Notes: generated by a model not told the origin, from the sequence alone. Positions 25,766-34,095 are shown, numbered from the stretch's first letter. The stretch: DNA of 41,257 bases from Verrucomicrobiota bacterium (GCA_030835305.1 JAURPJ010000073.1:1-41257); one strand, 5' to 3'. Made by a program: numbers and translations.

Positions 25766-26384
25766 ATGCCCTCGATCTCTCTCTTCCAACGATGGGCCCT
25801 TTTATGTCAAACAGCCGGACAGGACGATATCGCCGAGGGGGGGGGAAATCATCAATTGCTATGCCGGAAACGGCCTTGCTTATCACAATCTGAACCACCT
25901 CGGTGACTGTCCAGACAAGTTGCTCGCACGAAAAAGCGAGGCGCGGGATCCCATCGCAGTGGAACTCGCGATCTGGTTTCACGATGCCATCTACGACCCC
26001 CGTGCCCACCAAAATGAAGAAAAAAGTGCCCAAATGGCGGCCACTTTCCTCAAAAACACCACCTGGTCCCAATCTGTTGCCAAACTCATCCCGGCTACAA
26101 AACATCAGGAAGAACCTCCCTCCGATGACGCAAAGCTCCTGTGCGACATTGATCTGAGCATTTTGGGAAGCGATGACCCAAGCTACCGCAAATACGCCAG
26201 GGCCATCCGCTCGGAATATGCCTGGGTTGGGCAAGACGCATACCACACCGGGCGCTCGGCCGTTCTAAAAAGCTTCCTCGATCGTCCCTTCATCTTTGCC
26301 CTGTCAACAAGTCGCGAACTTTACGAGAAACAGGCACGCCACAACATCGCTACGGGGCTGGAATCCTTGAACCAAGCATATTGA
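25766..26384 (+). pseudogene. HD-superfamily phosphohydrolase gene with frameshift at a nine-G run
   Basis: The product belongs to predicted metal-dependent HD phosphohydrolases (COG4339-like, about 200 residues). It starts in one frame at the ATG at 25766 (MPSISLFQRWALLCQTAGQD) and continues in another after a G9 run at 25837-25845. The second frame has YHNLNHL, ELAIWFHDAIYD (HD), ATKHQEEP and LLCDIDLSILG, the expected metal ligands in order, and runs to 26384. With eight G's the two parts join as one intact protein (DDIAEGGEIINCY). So this is either a real frameshift, a slippage-prone phase-variable site, or a sequencing error in the homopolymer. The TTG at 25920 would give only a 154-residue product without the first His motif. 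Confidence 0.8.
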
Positions 26385-26453
26385 TTCCCGCTCCCGTAAA
26401 TATTCCTTCTCATTCCTCCTTGCTCCGGACAGACTCCTGCAAAACCTTACGCC

Positions 26454-26759
26454 ATGGAAAAGATCACCGCCCAAATTAAGGACTTCATCCAATACATCGC
26501 CCTTCAGTTCATCAAGGACCCCAAGCTGGCAGAGCTTCGCATCGGGCACTCCGGTGAGAACAAGGTGAACTTCCGCCTCGTCCTCAGTCAGCCTGACGTT
26601 GCAACGCTGATCGGCCGACAGGGTTTTACCGCCTCCACCATCCGAAGCCTCGTCAAAGCGGCCGCCGAGCGCGAAGGAGTTCAAGTCAATCTTCGCATTC
26701 ATTCCCACGAGGAAGAGCGCCAATACACAGCCGCCATCGAGGCCAAGGCCATGGAGTAG
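26454..26759 (+). CDS. KH-domain RNA-binding protein, KhpA type
   Basis: This 101-residue protein is a single type II KH domain. The RNA-binding loop is IGRQG in VATLIGRQGFTASTIRSLV (about residues 50-68), followed by VKAAAEREGVQVNLRIHSHEE. The N-terminus (DFIQYIALQFIKDPKLAELR) matches KhpA proteins, which are usually 75-90 residues; this one has a short acidic C-terminal addition. KhpA acts with KhpB/EloR in Gram-positive bacteria on cell division and RNA stability; its role here is not known. It stands alone and ends at a strong hairpin terminator. The ATG at 26454 is the natural start. Confidence 0.88.
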   Translation: MEKITAQIKDFIQYIALQFIKDPKLAELRIGHSGENKVNFRLVLSQPDVATLIGRQGFTASTIRSLVKAAAEREGVQVNLRIHSHEEERQYTAAIEAKAME

Positions 26760-26784
26760 AGCCCTTTCAAAGCCCAACCCTTTG

Positions 26785-26820
26785 AAAACCCGCACGGTAA
26801 ACCGCCATCGCGGGTTTTTT
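26785..26820 (+). terminator. Rho-independent terminator after the KH-domain gene
   Basis: The stem AAAACCCGC / GCGGGTTTT (26785-26793 and 26810-26818) with a 16-base loop is followed by a T-run. It lies between the KH gene and the TonB receptor gene. Confidence 0.8.
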
Positions 26821-26861
26821 CTAACCAATTCATGGTTCGAGCGTTCCCGGACAGCAGGTTT

Positions 26862-28886
26862 ATGAAAATCACGCTTTTTTTGCTCCCCCTCTCGATCACC
26901 GCCCAGGAAACCCTTCCGGAAGTCGTCGTCACCGCAAATCGTAGCTCCGAAGAAAGTCAGGACGTTCCTTATACCCTCGAGATCCTGACCGCCGAAGATC
27001 TCCTCGAAAACGCCACCCGCACTCTCCCCCAGGCTTTCCTCAACACTCCCGGAGTCCTTGTCCAACAAACCACGACCGGCCACGGATCCCCCTACATTCG
27101 CGGATTTACCGGGCGCCAAAACCTCCTCCTCCAGGACGGCATTCGCCTCAATAACTCCACCTGGCGCAGCGGCCCGGTGCAGTATTGGAACACCCTCGAC
27201 GCCCAGGCCATCGACCGCCTCGAACTCATCAAATCACAGGGCTCCGTTCTCTTTGGCTCCGACGCCATCGGCGGAACCGTCAACACTCTTTCCAAATCCT
27301 CCGGCTTTCGTAACGAGGATGGCTTCTTTTCCGGGGGAGCCGCCTACTACCGCTTTGATACCAACTCCGAATCCCACCTCGGCCGTCTTGAGCAACGACT
27401 CGGCGTCGGTGGAAAATGGGGCCTCATGCTGGGATACTCCGCCAGCGACATTGGAGACATTCGCGACTCCGCCCTCGGAACGATGCGCGGCACCGGCTAC
27501 TCCCAACTCGGCCACGACCTGAAATTCGAATACGCCTTTTCGCCGTCCCAAACCTTCACTCTCGCCCACTCCTACCTCGATCAGGACGATATCTCGCGCT
27601 GGCACAACACCGTCAACAACCCCGGTTGGACCCACGGACGTTCCTTCACCACCGCCGGCACTGACCTCGCACGCGACTATGACCAGGAACGCTCGCTCAC
27701 CTACCTGCGTTTCGAGGACACCTACACCAACCTCTCCTGGGTCGATCGCTATCAGGCCACCGTTTCCTTCCAACACACCCAGGATTCCGAGTCCCGCGTT
27801 CGAGGGTCGGGACGTTCCGACACCCGCGTCCTCGATGTCGACACCTTCGGCCTGAGCTTCCAGGCCGAAACCGGAAACCTCGTGTGGGGAGCCGATTACT
27901 ATCACGACCAAGTCGACTCCCGGGGATTCCGCAACGGCATTCCACGCCCCTCCAATCGCCCCATCGCCGACGACGCCACTTACGACTCCCTCGGCATCTT
28001 CGCCAACTACACCGGCACCATCGGGCAGCGATTCACCTACGATGCCGGAGCCCGCTTCACCTACATCGAAGCCCAGTGGGATGGCTACCGCCCCGACGAA
28101 GCCGCCGTCGATCAACCCGGTGACGGCTCCTGGGACAACCTCGCCCTCTCTCTCCGCGGGCAATACGAAGTCGACGCCTCCTGGACCTTTTTCGGAGGAG
28201 CTTCCCAAGCCTTCCGCGCCCCCAACCTCGACGATCTAACCGGCAGCCAATTCTCTCTCAACGGACTCGACGAAAACGGCTCACCCGATGTTGACTCTGA
28301 AAAATACCTGACCCCCGAACTCGGAACCCGTTTTCACGATGGAGACTTTTCCCTCGAGCTCTCCGGTTACTACACCTTCATCGACGATGGCATCGTCCGA
28401 GTCGACGACGGGATGGGCGGCCTGGCCACCACCAATGGTTCGGATGGCTTCATCTATGGCTTTGAAGGTCAGGCCACCTGGAAATTCCACCCGCAATGGA
28501 GACTTCTAGCGCACGCCTCGTGGCAGGATGGCGAGCAAAAGCAAGGCGGCGTCACCGACACCATTCGCCGCCTCAATCCTCTCAACGGAGCCGTCGACCT
28601 CCGCTGGACCGAACCTTCCGGGGATTACTGGATTTCCGGACGCGTCCAGGCCGCCGCTCGTCAGGACAACCTTTCCATTCTCGCCGCCAGCGATACCCAG
28701 CGCATCCCCATCAACGGCACTCCCGGATACGTCGTCGCAGCTCTTTACGGGGGTTGGCGGGTTTCGGAAGCCATTCAGCTCAACCTCGCTCTCGAAAACC
28801 TCACCGACGAAGACTACCGCATCCACGGATCCGGCCAGAATATGCCCGGCCGGAATGCCACTCTTTCCGTAAAGTTTGAATGGTGA
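26862..28886 (+). CDS. TonB-dependent outer-membrane receptor
   Basis: This 674-residue receptor starts with a short signal peptide (MKITLFLLPLSITAQ). A TonB-box-like LPEVVVTANR and the plug domain follow: FLNTPGVLVQQTTTGHGSPYIRGFTGRQNLLLQDGIRLN, split here over residues 55-94. DRLELIKSQGSVLFGSDAIGGTVN is a classic plug landmark. The 22-strand barrel fills the rest and ends with LNLALENLTDEDYRIHGSGQNMPGR and a C-terminal aromatic (KFEW). It imports a large substrate such as a siderophore, vitamin B12 or glycan fragment using TonB; the substrate is not readable. The ATG at 26862 is chosen because it starts the signal peptide; a further ATG lies at 26832. No TonB/ExbB genes are nearby. Confidence 0.92.
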   Translation: MKITLFLLPLSITAQETLPEVVVTANRSSEESQDVPYTLEILTAEDLLENATRTLPQAFLNTPGVLVQQTTTGHGSPYIRGFTGRQNLLLQDGIRLNNSTWRSGPVQYWNTLDAQAIDRLELIKSQGSVLFGSDAIGGTVNTLSKSSGFRNEDGFFSGGAAYYRFDTNSESHLGRLEQRLGVGGKWGLMLGYSASDIGDIRDSALGTMRGTGYSQLGHDLKFEYAFSPSQTFTLAHSYLDQDDISRWHNTVNNPGWTHGRSFTTAGTDLARDYDQERSLTYLRFEDTYTNLSWVDRYQATVSFQHTQDSESRVRGSGRSDTRVLDVDTFGLSFQAETGNLVWGADYYHDQVDSRGFRNGIPRPSNRPIADDATYDSLGIFANYTGTIGQRFTYDAGARFTYIEAQWDGYRPDEAAVDQPGDGSWDNLALSLRGQYEVDASWTFFGGASQAFRAPNLDDLTGSQFSLNGLDENGSPDVDSEKYLTPELGTRFHDGDFSLELSGYYTFIDDGIVRVDDGMGGLATTNGSDGFIYGFEGQATWKFHPQWRLLAHASWQDGEQKQGGVTDTIRRLNPLNGAVDLRWTEPSGDYWISGRVQAAARQDNLSILAASDTQRIPINGTPGYVVAALYGGWRVSEAIQLNLALENLTDEDYRIHGSGQNMPGRNATLSVKFEW

Positions 28887-28920
28887 ATCATTTGGTGTTG
28901 TTTAATGTAACGACACTCCA

Positions 28921-29706
28921 ATGAAAAAACTGAGGCGGCTTTTCATTTTCCTCATTCTGGCAGGCAGCGCCTACGCGGGGTGGGTTTACCGTGATCCGCT
29001 TCTCAACTTTTACCAGCAGCACTTCACCCGGGAACCGCCTGCCCGGGAAATTCCCAAGCCGGATCCCGAGCGCTACCAGCAACTCATTTCCGAACTGGAA
29101 GGAAGGCGCCTCGATCTCGCCAAACAATATTCCCGGGCCCGCACCGCCCGTGAAATTTCAGATGTTGTCACCGAAAGCCAACGCACCCTCGAGGAACTGC
29201 TCCCGGAGATGATGCGCTGTTGGCTGGGAACGCCCTGGGACTTTAATGGCATCTGCCAAACTCCGGGTTCCGGAAAGATTGCCTGCGGATATTTTGTCTC
29301 CACCATCCTTCGCGATGCCGGATTTGAGGTCGAGCGTATCCGCCTGGCCCAGCAACCCTCGCAACGAATCATCGGCACCTTCATGCCCAACAAAATGATG
29401 ACCATTCGAGCCGGTCAAAACTACGACACCTTCGTCGACGAAGCCAGGGAGCGGGGCCCGGGCATCCACATCGTCGGCCTCGACAACCACGTCGCCTTTC
29501 TGGTTATTCCCGAATCCGGCGGCATTCGCTTCATCCACTCATCCGGAGCCCATCCCTATTGTGTCGTCGATGAAGATCGCAAAAATGCCGGAAGTCTTCA
29601 ACGGTCCAACTATCGTGTCATCGGCAACCTCACTAGTAACCCCGAGGTCATCCACGGTTGGCTTGTCGGCCAGAAATGGCCCACCAGAATTTCCGGCGGC
29701 AACTAG
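28921..29706 (+). CDS. Exported or membrane-anchored putative cysteine peptidase (NlpC/P60-like)
   Basis: This 261-residue protein has an N-terminal hydrophobic anchor (about residues 6-22) and a helical region (45-95). The second half has text expected of a papain-like NlpC/P60-type fold. WLGTPWDFNGICQ comes before a putative catalytic Cys in KIAC122GYFVSTILRDAGF, and a His follows in VGLDNH190VAFLVI with an aromatic-hydrophobic strand after it. A further FIHSSGAHPYCVVDE could supply the third residue. It is not a canonical NlpC/P60 member; this is a fold-level guess. Its TAG stop shares a CTAG palindrome with the convergent TPR gene. It lies 34 bases after the TonB receptor gene and may be co-transcribed with it. 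Confidence 0.6.
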   Translation: MKKLRRLFIFLILAGSAYAGWVYRDPLLNFYQQHFTREPPAREIPKPDPERYQQLISELEGRRLDLAKQYSRARTAREISDVVTESQRTLEELLPEMMRCWLGTPWDFNGICQTPGSGKIACGYFVSTILRDAGFEVERIRLAQQPSQRIIGTFMPNKMMTIRAGQNYDTFVDEARERGPGIHIVGLDNHVAFLVIPESGGIRFIHSSGAHPYCVVDEDRKNAGSLQRSNYRVIGNLTSNPEVIHGWLVGQKWPTRISGGN

Positions 29707-30590
29707 GAAAAGCCGTTTTCCGCAAGTCTCCGATTGAGAGCTTTAACCGCCTTCTTATCCTTCATCGATTCGAGGACGTCACGGTAATTGGCCGCCACAA
29801 TTTCATAGTCGTAGCCCGAGGCATCCAGGTCTGTTTCGAATCCCGCCAATGCCCTTTCAAAATGGGCCAAACCTTCGGCAACCTCCCCACTTCGTATCGA
29901 CACCAGGGCGAGGTTTGCGTAACTCTGCGCCGTCTCAATATGCGACTCGCCAAACAAGTTTACACGCGCCTTGAGAGCCTCTTCGTGCATCTTTCCAGCC
30001 TGCTCATCATGCTCCAGCTTGAAGTAAAAACTACCCAAATTATTATAGAAAACAGCGGTCTCCCGGTGATTGGACCCCAGTTCCTCGTAGCAGGACTTTA
30101 ACGAATCAAGGAAGCAGGTCTCTGCTTTGTCGTACTTCTCTTCGGCCTCATAAATGAAAGCGAGATTGTTATTCAGATCGGCGACATCAACCACCGGGAC
30201 CGGGTCCAGCCCGCGGAGGGTCTTAATGGCCCCCTTGTAATAAGACTTCGCCTTAAAACTTTCACCATTCAAGTCATACGAAACTGCCAGCCCCGCACAA
30301 ATCCGGCCCACAACCTCGTCCACATCCCGGGCATCCTCCAGAAGAGCGAGCGCCTCGGAATAGTCATCGCGCGCCTTCTCAAAATCCCCCAGATACCGGT
30401 GCAACTGGCCACGAAGTTCAAGACCTTCAACCAAGTCCCCCTTCGACAAAAGATCTGTCTCAAGACCCGCCCTTGCCTTCTCTACCAATTCAGCGGCCAA
30501 CTCACGAAGATCCTCATCCGAGGCATCTTCAAGCGATTTACCAAGAAGCTTCTCCAGCTTGGCGAGGGAGGATTTGGAAATAGTCGACAT
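29703..30590 (-). CDS. Tetratricopeptide-repeat protein
   Basis: This 295-residue protein is helical throughout, with several TPR units: YLGDFEKARDDYSEALALLEDA, LNNNLAFIYEAEEKYDKAETCF, FYNNLGSFYFKLEHDEQAGKMH and SYANLALVSIRSGEVAEGLAHF, each about 34-42 residues long. There is no signal peptide or TM segment, so it is cytosolic. Kinesin-light-chain-like TPR spacing suggests a peptide- or protein-binding scaffold; the partner is unknown. Its stop overlaps the stop of the plus-strand peptidase-like gene by four bases. It lies 38 bases downstream of recO on the same strand and may share its transcript. Confidence 0.8.
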   Translation of the reverse strand: MSTISKSSLAKLEKLLGKSLEDASDEDLRELAAELVEKARAGLETDLLSKGDLVEGLELRGQLHRYLGDFEKARDDYSEALALLEDARDVDEVVGRICAGLAVSYDLNGESFKAKSYYKGAIKTLRGLDPVPVVDVADLNNNLAFIYEAEEKYDKAETCFLDSLKSCYEELGSNHRETAVFYNNLGSFYFKLEHDEQAGKMHEEALKARVNLFGESHIETAQSYANLALVSIRSGEVAEGLAHFERALAGFETDLDASGYDYEIVAANYRDVLESMKDKKAVKALNRRLAENGFS

Positions 30591-30628
30591 GGTGTGATCT
30601 CAAAAACGCGGATGACCGAAGAGTTCTC

Positions 30629-31156
30629 TCACTTTTGGGGAAGAAGTTCGAGGCAATGATCTCTTGTTTTTGGAAGCTTGCCATAAACTTGCAAAATTCC
30701 AAGGTGTGCCCCTTTCCCAAGCCCCAGCATCCGGGCCACTTCGCTCTCAAAGTGAAACAGGGCCCGGCGACTGGCCCCCGCCTCACCCAGATGCCGAAGA
30801 CCGCGCCTTAAAAGATCCCACATCTCCGGCTCCGGATGATCCAGCTCCAGAACCATTTCCAGCAACTGGACAAAATACCCGGCCACCAGCGCATCACGAT
30901 AACTCGTTCTCAGACCTTCCCGATAATCAACCACCGAGACCTCCTTCAGGTGATGGAGTTCCCCCTTTTTACTCCTACCCCACTCGAAATCAGCCTCTAC
31001 AAAAAGATCCAACCTGCCCGCGAACGAGCTTTTCGCCCGTCGCGCTCCCTTCGCCACCGTCTTGATCAACCCCGCTTCCTCGCTCATCCAATGCACAATC
31101 AAGCTGGTATCGGTCAACTTGGTCAGCCGAATGATGGTCCCCCGCCCGCTCTCCAT
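30629..31156 (-). CDS. recO: DNA repair protein RecO, short form
   Basis: This protein of 175 residues has the N-terminal OB fold of RecO (TIIRLTKLTDTSLIVHWMSEE, GLIKTVAKGARRAKSSFAGRLDLF) and the start of the helical domain (SYRDALVAGYFVQLLEMVLE). Typical RecO proteins are 230-250 residues and carry zinc-binding cysteines. Here there is only one Cys (near the C-terminus), and the end is shorter. RecO loads RecA onto gapped DNA with RecR. The shortening appears natural, as the frame ends cleanly and the following TPR gene is intact. The ATG at 31156 fits the family start. Confidence 0.8.
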   Translation of the reverse strand: MESGRGTIIRLTKLTDTSLIVHWMSEEAGLIKTVAKGARRAKSSFAGRLDLFVEADFEWGRSKKGELHHLKEVSVVDYREGLRTSYRDALVAGYFVQLLEMVLELDHPEPEMWDLLRRGLRHLGEAGASRRALFHFESEVARMLGLGKGAHLGILQVYGKLPKTRDHCLELLPQK

Positions 31157-31230
31157 GGGCTGAGCCTAGTTTCCTATTTTGAAATCTCAAATCCATTGAT
31201 CTCAGTCCGCCAAAATGCCAAACCGCCCCC

Positions 31231-32115
31231 GTGCCAGATTCCGCCCAAGCTCAGAAAGACGCCCCGCGCTCGCCTTTTGCGGGCTGCCTGATCCTTATCG
31301 TGATGGCCGTTGTCATCCTCGTCCTCATAAGTTCGGCGGCCTACTTCCTCAAAAAACAGACCGACGCCTACAAAACCTTCACCGATGAAGAAGCCAGGCC
31401 CGCTCCCGTGGCCGACCCAAAAGCCCACGAATCTGAATTCAACTCGCTGGTCAACCGCCTCCGCCATTTCGATCACGAGGTCAATAACGGACGCGCCGCC
31501 GAACTCGCACTTTCCACGCAAGATCTCAACCTCGCAATCGCCCACTTCGATGTCCTCAAAAGCTACCGCGGGCAATTCCACTTCGAAAAAATTACCGGCA
31601 CCAACATCAGCGGCACCATCCACCTCCCCTTCAATTCGACCAGCAAACTCCCCGGCTTCGTGCGCAGCTCCCTCGGTATCGAATCCCGCGAGAACAATCT
31701 CAACGGAACATTCACCGGCACCCCCTTGCTCACCGACGGAAAGCTCATCCTCAACGTCTCCGAAATCACCCCAAGCAAAGGGGAAATCCCGGAAGAACTT
31801 CTCTCAGGAATTTCACGCTTCCTGATATCCGGCGAACTCGAACAAAAGGCCGAAGACGATCCCAAGAACATTCCCGAGCTTCTCAAAACTCTCCGCAAAC
31901 TCACCTCGATCGAACTTCGGGAAGAATCGCTCATTTTTTCCTATACCCCTGATTCAAAGCCACCGAGCGTGAAGGAGGAGTCCGACGCCATGGCCACCAA
32001 AGCCAAGCAATTGGTCGCACTTGGAGCCGTCATTTTCATCCTCACGATGATCCTTTTCTTCATTTTGATGAGCCGGCGACAAAAGGCAAAGCGGGCCGCC
32101 GCCCAATCCTCCTGA
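31231..32115 (+). CDS. Two-TM protein of unknown function next to an exported ClpP-like protease
   Basis: This 294-residue protein starts with a GTG (31231). A TM segment lies at about residues 17-40 and a second near the C-terminus (about 260-282), followed by a short basic tail (SRRQKAKRAAAQSS). The roughly 220 residues between are probably outside the cytoplasm. They include a beta-rich part (HFEKITGTNISGTIHLPFN) and helices. No family was recognised. It is 49 bases upstream of the ClpP-like gene on the same strand, suggesting an operon and possibly a membrane partner for that protease. This is inference from position only. Confidence 0.6.
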   Translation: MPDSAQAQKDAPRSPFAGCLILIVMAVVILVLISSAAYFLKKQTDAYKTFTDEEARPAPVADPKAHESEFNSLVNRLRHFDHEVNNGRAAELALSTQDLNLAIAHFDVLKSYRGQFHFEKITGTNISGTIHLPFNSTSKLPGFVRSSLGIESRENNLNGTFTGTPLLTDGKLILNVSEITPSKGEIPEELLSGISRFLISGELEQKAEDDPKNIPELLKTLRKLTSIELREESLIFSYTPDSKPPSVKEESDAMATKAKQLVALGAVIFILTMILFFILMSRRQKAKRAAAQSS

Positions 32116-32164
32116 TTCCTGGAAAAAGATTGATAACCCGCCCTTCCGGTGTCGTTATCTTTGC

Positions 32165-33592
32165 ATGCTGAAAACCAGTCTAATTCTGGCAGCTGCGCTC
32201 ACTCTCGCAGCAGTTGCCGACCCAGCCGACAAGCCCGCCGAAACTGCCAAGCCCGCAGCCGGGGAAACCGCCAAGCCTCCTAAAAAAGAAAAGAAGGCCG
32301 AAGATAAGAAAAAAGAGCAGAAAAAGGAAAAGGCAAAGGCCCGCCCAAAGAAGGAGGAAGCCAAGCCCACCCCTCCGGCCGAGACCAAACCCGCTGAGAA
32401 AACGGAAAAGCCAGCCGAGCCAAAATCCGAACCTAAAAGCAAAGAAGACAAGGAACTCGCCAAGGCGAAAGCCGAAACCGAGCGTCTGACCATTCTCAAT
32501 GCTCTCGCCGCCGAGCAATCAAAGCACGAAACCGTCGAACTCCGCTCCGAAATCGCCCGCCTCAAGCTCGAAAAGGAACTCCTGACCGAGAAAATCGCGT
32601 TTGCCGCCGCCAAGCAGGACTCGAAAAAGACCGACGTTATCGCCAAGTTCATGGTCGAGAAAGAGGAGCTGACCCGCGAGGCCACGCTCGCCAAATTGGA
32701 AGCCGAGAAACTTTCATTCGAACTCAAAACCCTCCAAACCGAGTCAACCATGAAAACTTCCGAGCTCATGGCGGAGATCAGCGAAATCGAGATCCAGAGC
32801 AAGCGCGACGACTACGCCAACGCAGAGCCCCTCTATCTCGACAATCCACTCAAGAAAGATGGCACTCTCGTCATCTCCGACCGCCGTATCCCCTTCAATG
32901 GGCCTGTCACCGGAGCTCTCGCCGACCGCGTCACCACACGCATCAATTACTTCAACAACAAGGACCCCAAGAAGCCCATCTTCATCGTCATTGATGATTC
33001 CCCGGGTGGCTCCGTCATGGCTGGGTATCGCATCCTCAAAGCCATGGAAGGATCCGAAGCTCCTGTCTACGTGGTTGTTAAATCCTTTGCCGCCTCCATG
33101 GCCGCCACCATTACCACCCTGGCCAAGAAGTCATTCGTCTATCCGAATGCCATCATTCTCCACCACCAAATCAGCCAGAGCTTCATGTTCTCCAGCATGA
33201 ACCTCACCGAGCAAAAAGAGAACGTGGAAGACCTCAAAAAATGGTGGGCCCGCCTTGCCGACCCTATTGCTGAAAAAATGGGGATTACCTCTGATGAGTT
33301 CATCGAAATGATGTATGAAAAAACGGTCTCCGGCGATTGGACCGAGTTTGGTGACGATGCCGTGAAACTCAAATGGGCAGACCACATCGTCAGCCGAATT
33401 CATGAGACTGCGCTTCTCAAGAACCCCGACGCCAAAACCGTGGTTCCCACCACCACTCGCAGCGCAGCCATCGAGAACGGCCTCACTCCGGCGGTCGACG
33501 ACAACGGAAATCCATACATGATTCTCCCACGTCGTAATCCGAAGGATCTGTATCTCATGCATAATCCCGACGGATTCTACCGCTTCAAGTAA
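32165..33592 (+). CDS. Exported ClpP-fold serine protease with charged coiled-coil N-terminus
   Basis: This 475-residue protein has a signal peptide-like start (MLKTSLILAAALTLAAVAD). A Lys/Pro/Ala/Glu-rich low-complexity stretch follows (about residues 20-105), then a long coiled coil (about 108-220). The C-terminal half is a ClpP/crotonase-like protease: IDDSPGGSVMAGYRIL (oxyanion region), nucleophile S311 in SFAAS311MAATI, and the catalytic His (H334) in IILHHQIS 23 residues later. DWTEFGDDAVKLKWAD is the likely Asp region. Cytosolic ClpP has about 200 residues and works with ClpX/ClpA; here export would separate it from AAA+ partners. It ends at a terminator. It may be a periplasmic oligomeric protease. 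Confidence 0.8.
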   Translation: MLKTSLILAAALTLAAVADPADKPAETAKPAAGETAKPPKKEKKAEDKKKEQKKEKAKARPKKEEAKPTPPAETKPAEKTEKPAEPKSEPKSKEDKELAKAKAETERLTILNALAAEQSKHETVELRSEIARLKLEKELLTEKIAFAAAKQDSKKTDVIAKFMVEKEELTREATLAKLEAEKLSFELKTLQTESTMKTSELMAEISEIEIQSKRDDYANAEPLYLDNPLKKDGTLVISDRRIPFNGPVTGALADRVTTRINYFNNKDPKKPIFIVIDDSPGGSVMAGYRILKAMEGSEAPVYVVVKSFAASMAATITTLAKKSFVYPNAIILHHQISQSFMFSSMNLTEQKENVEDLKKWWARLADPIAEKMGITSDEFIEMMYEKTVSGDWTEFGDDAVKLKWADHIVSRIHETALLKNPDAKTVVPTTTRSAAIENGLTPAVDDNGNPYMILPRRNPKDLYLMHNPDGFYRFK

Positions 33593-33610
33593 GCCCGAAA
33601 ACCATTCCCC

Positions 33611-33648
33611 AAAAAGCCCGGCGCTTCGCAAGAAGCCCGGGCTTTTTT
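33611..33648 (+). terminator. Rho-independent terminator after the ClpP-like gene
   Basis: The stem AAAAAGCCCGG / CCGGGCTTTTT (33611-33621 and 33637-33647) has a 15-base loop and ends in a T-run. With A's on the other side it may also serve the convergent small gene at 33669. Confidence 0.85.
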
Positions 33649-33668
33649 AATGTAAGATTCGCAGCTCT

Positions 33669-34001
33669 TCAGTGCTCGGGATCGAACCCACCCACTTCAG
33701 AATGTGCGGCCATCACATAACGCAGCAACTGGGCCTGCTCCACATTGGATAGCTTTGCCTTTGCCGCCATTTGAGGAGTCACCCCTCGCCAAAACTCCGG
33801 ATCAATCTCGCCCGGTCGAATAATCACTCCATCCAGACACGCCTCTTGACCCGGTTCCACCTCATCCCCAGCCAATACAAAACCGGATGCCTGTGACTTA
33901 AGAGTTTCGTCATACCTGCAACTCTCCAGAGCCAATTTAAAAAATTCGATGATTCCGGTGCAAAATCCGGGCGATACTTCCTCATCCCGCCCGGAAATCA
34001 T
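33669..34001 (-). CDS. Small cysteine-containing protein of unknown function
   Basis: This 110-residue reading frame starts at an ATG (34001) after a purine-rich stretch. It has three Cys (near residues 14, 28 and 56) and a helix at the end (LSNVEQAQLLRYVMAAHSEV). The last part vaguely resembles the final helix of class I cytochromes c, but there is no CxxCH. Composition is protein-like, and it lies in a gap flanked by a terminator and the acnB promoter region. No family was recognised, and its existence as a gene is moderately supported only. Confidence 0.45.
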   Translation of the reverse strand: MISGRDEEVSPGFCTGIIEFFKLALESCRYDETLKSQASGFVLAGDEVEPGQEACLDGVIIRPGEIDPEFWRGVTPQMAAKAKLSNVEQAQLLRYVMAAHSEVGGFDPEH

Positions 34002-34066
34002 CTTCGGCTGCGCCCCCTTCCCCCCCCCCGGTCCCTCAAATAATCCCTATTTCCCTATTTTCGCGA

Positions 34067-34095
34067 TTCACCTTCCATTAAATCCGACCTAAAAT
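34067..34095 (+). promoter_or_regulatory. Possible sigma-70-type promoter of acnB
   Basis: TTCACC (34067) and TAAAAT (34090-34095) are spaced 17 bases apart, about 75 bases upstream of the acnB start, in an AT-rich patch between divergent genes. The matches are 4/6 and 5/6 to the sigma-70 consensus. This is a reading by eye only. Confidence 0.3.

Noticed and set aside
25731-26246. Reverse-strand frame of 171 residues over the HD gene
   Set aside because: The plus strand carries recognisable HD-family motifs in two frames; the reverse frame has none.
27234-28208. Long reverse-strand reading frame (324 residues) over the TonB receptor gene
   Set aside because: It is Gly/Val/Glu-rich with no motif and lies fully inside a well-supported gene; it results from GC-rich third positions.
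32132-32159. GATAAC...GTTATC inverted repeat before the ClpP-like gene as an operator
   Set aside because: A single 6-bp pair in AT-rich sequence is within chance; no second copy was found.
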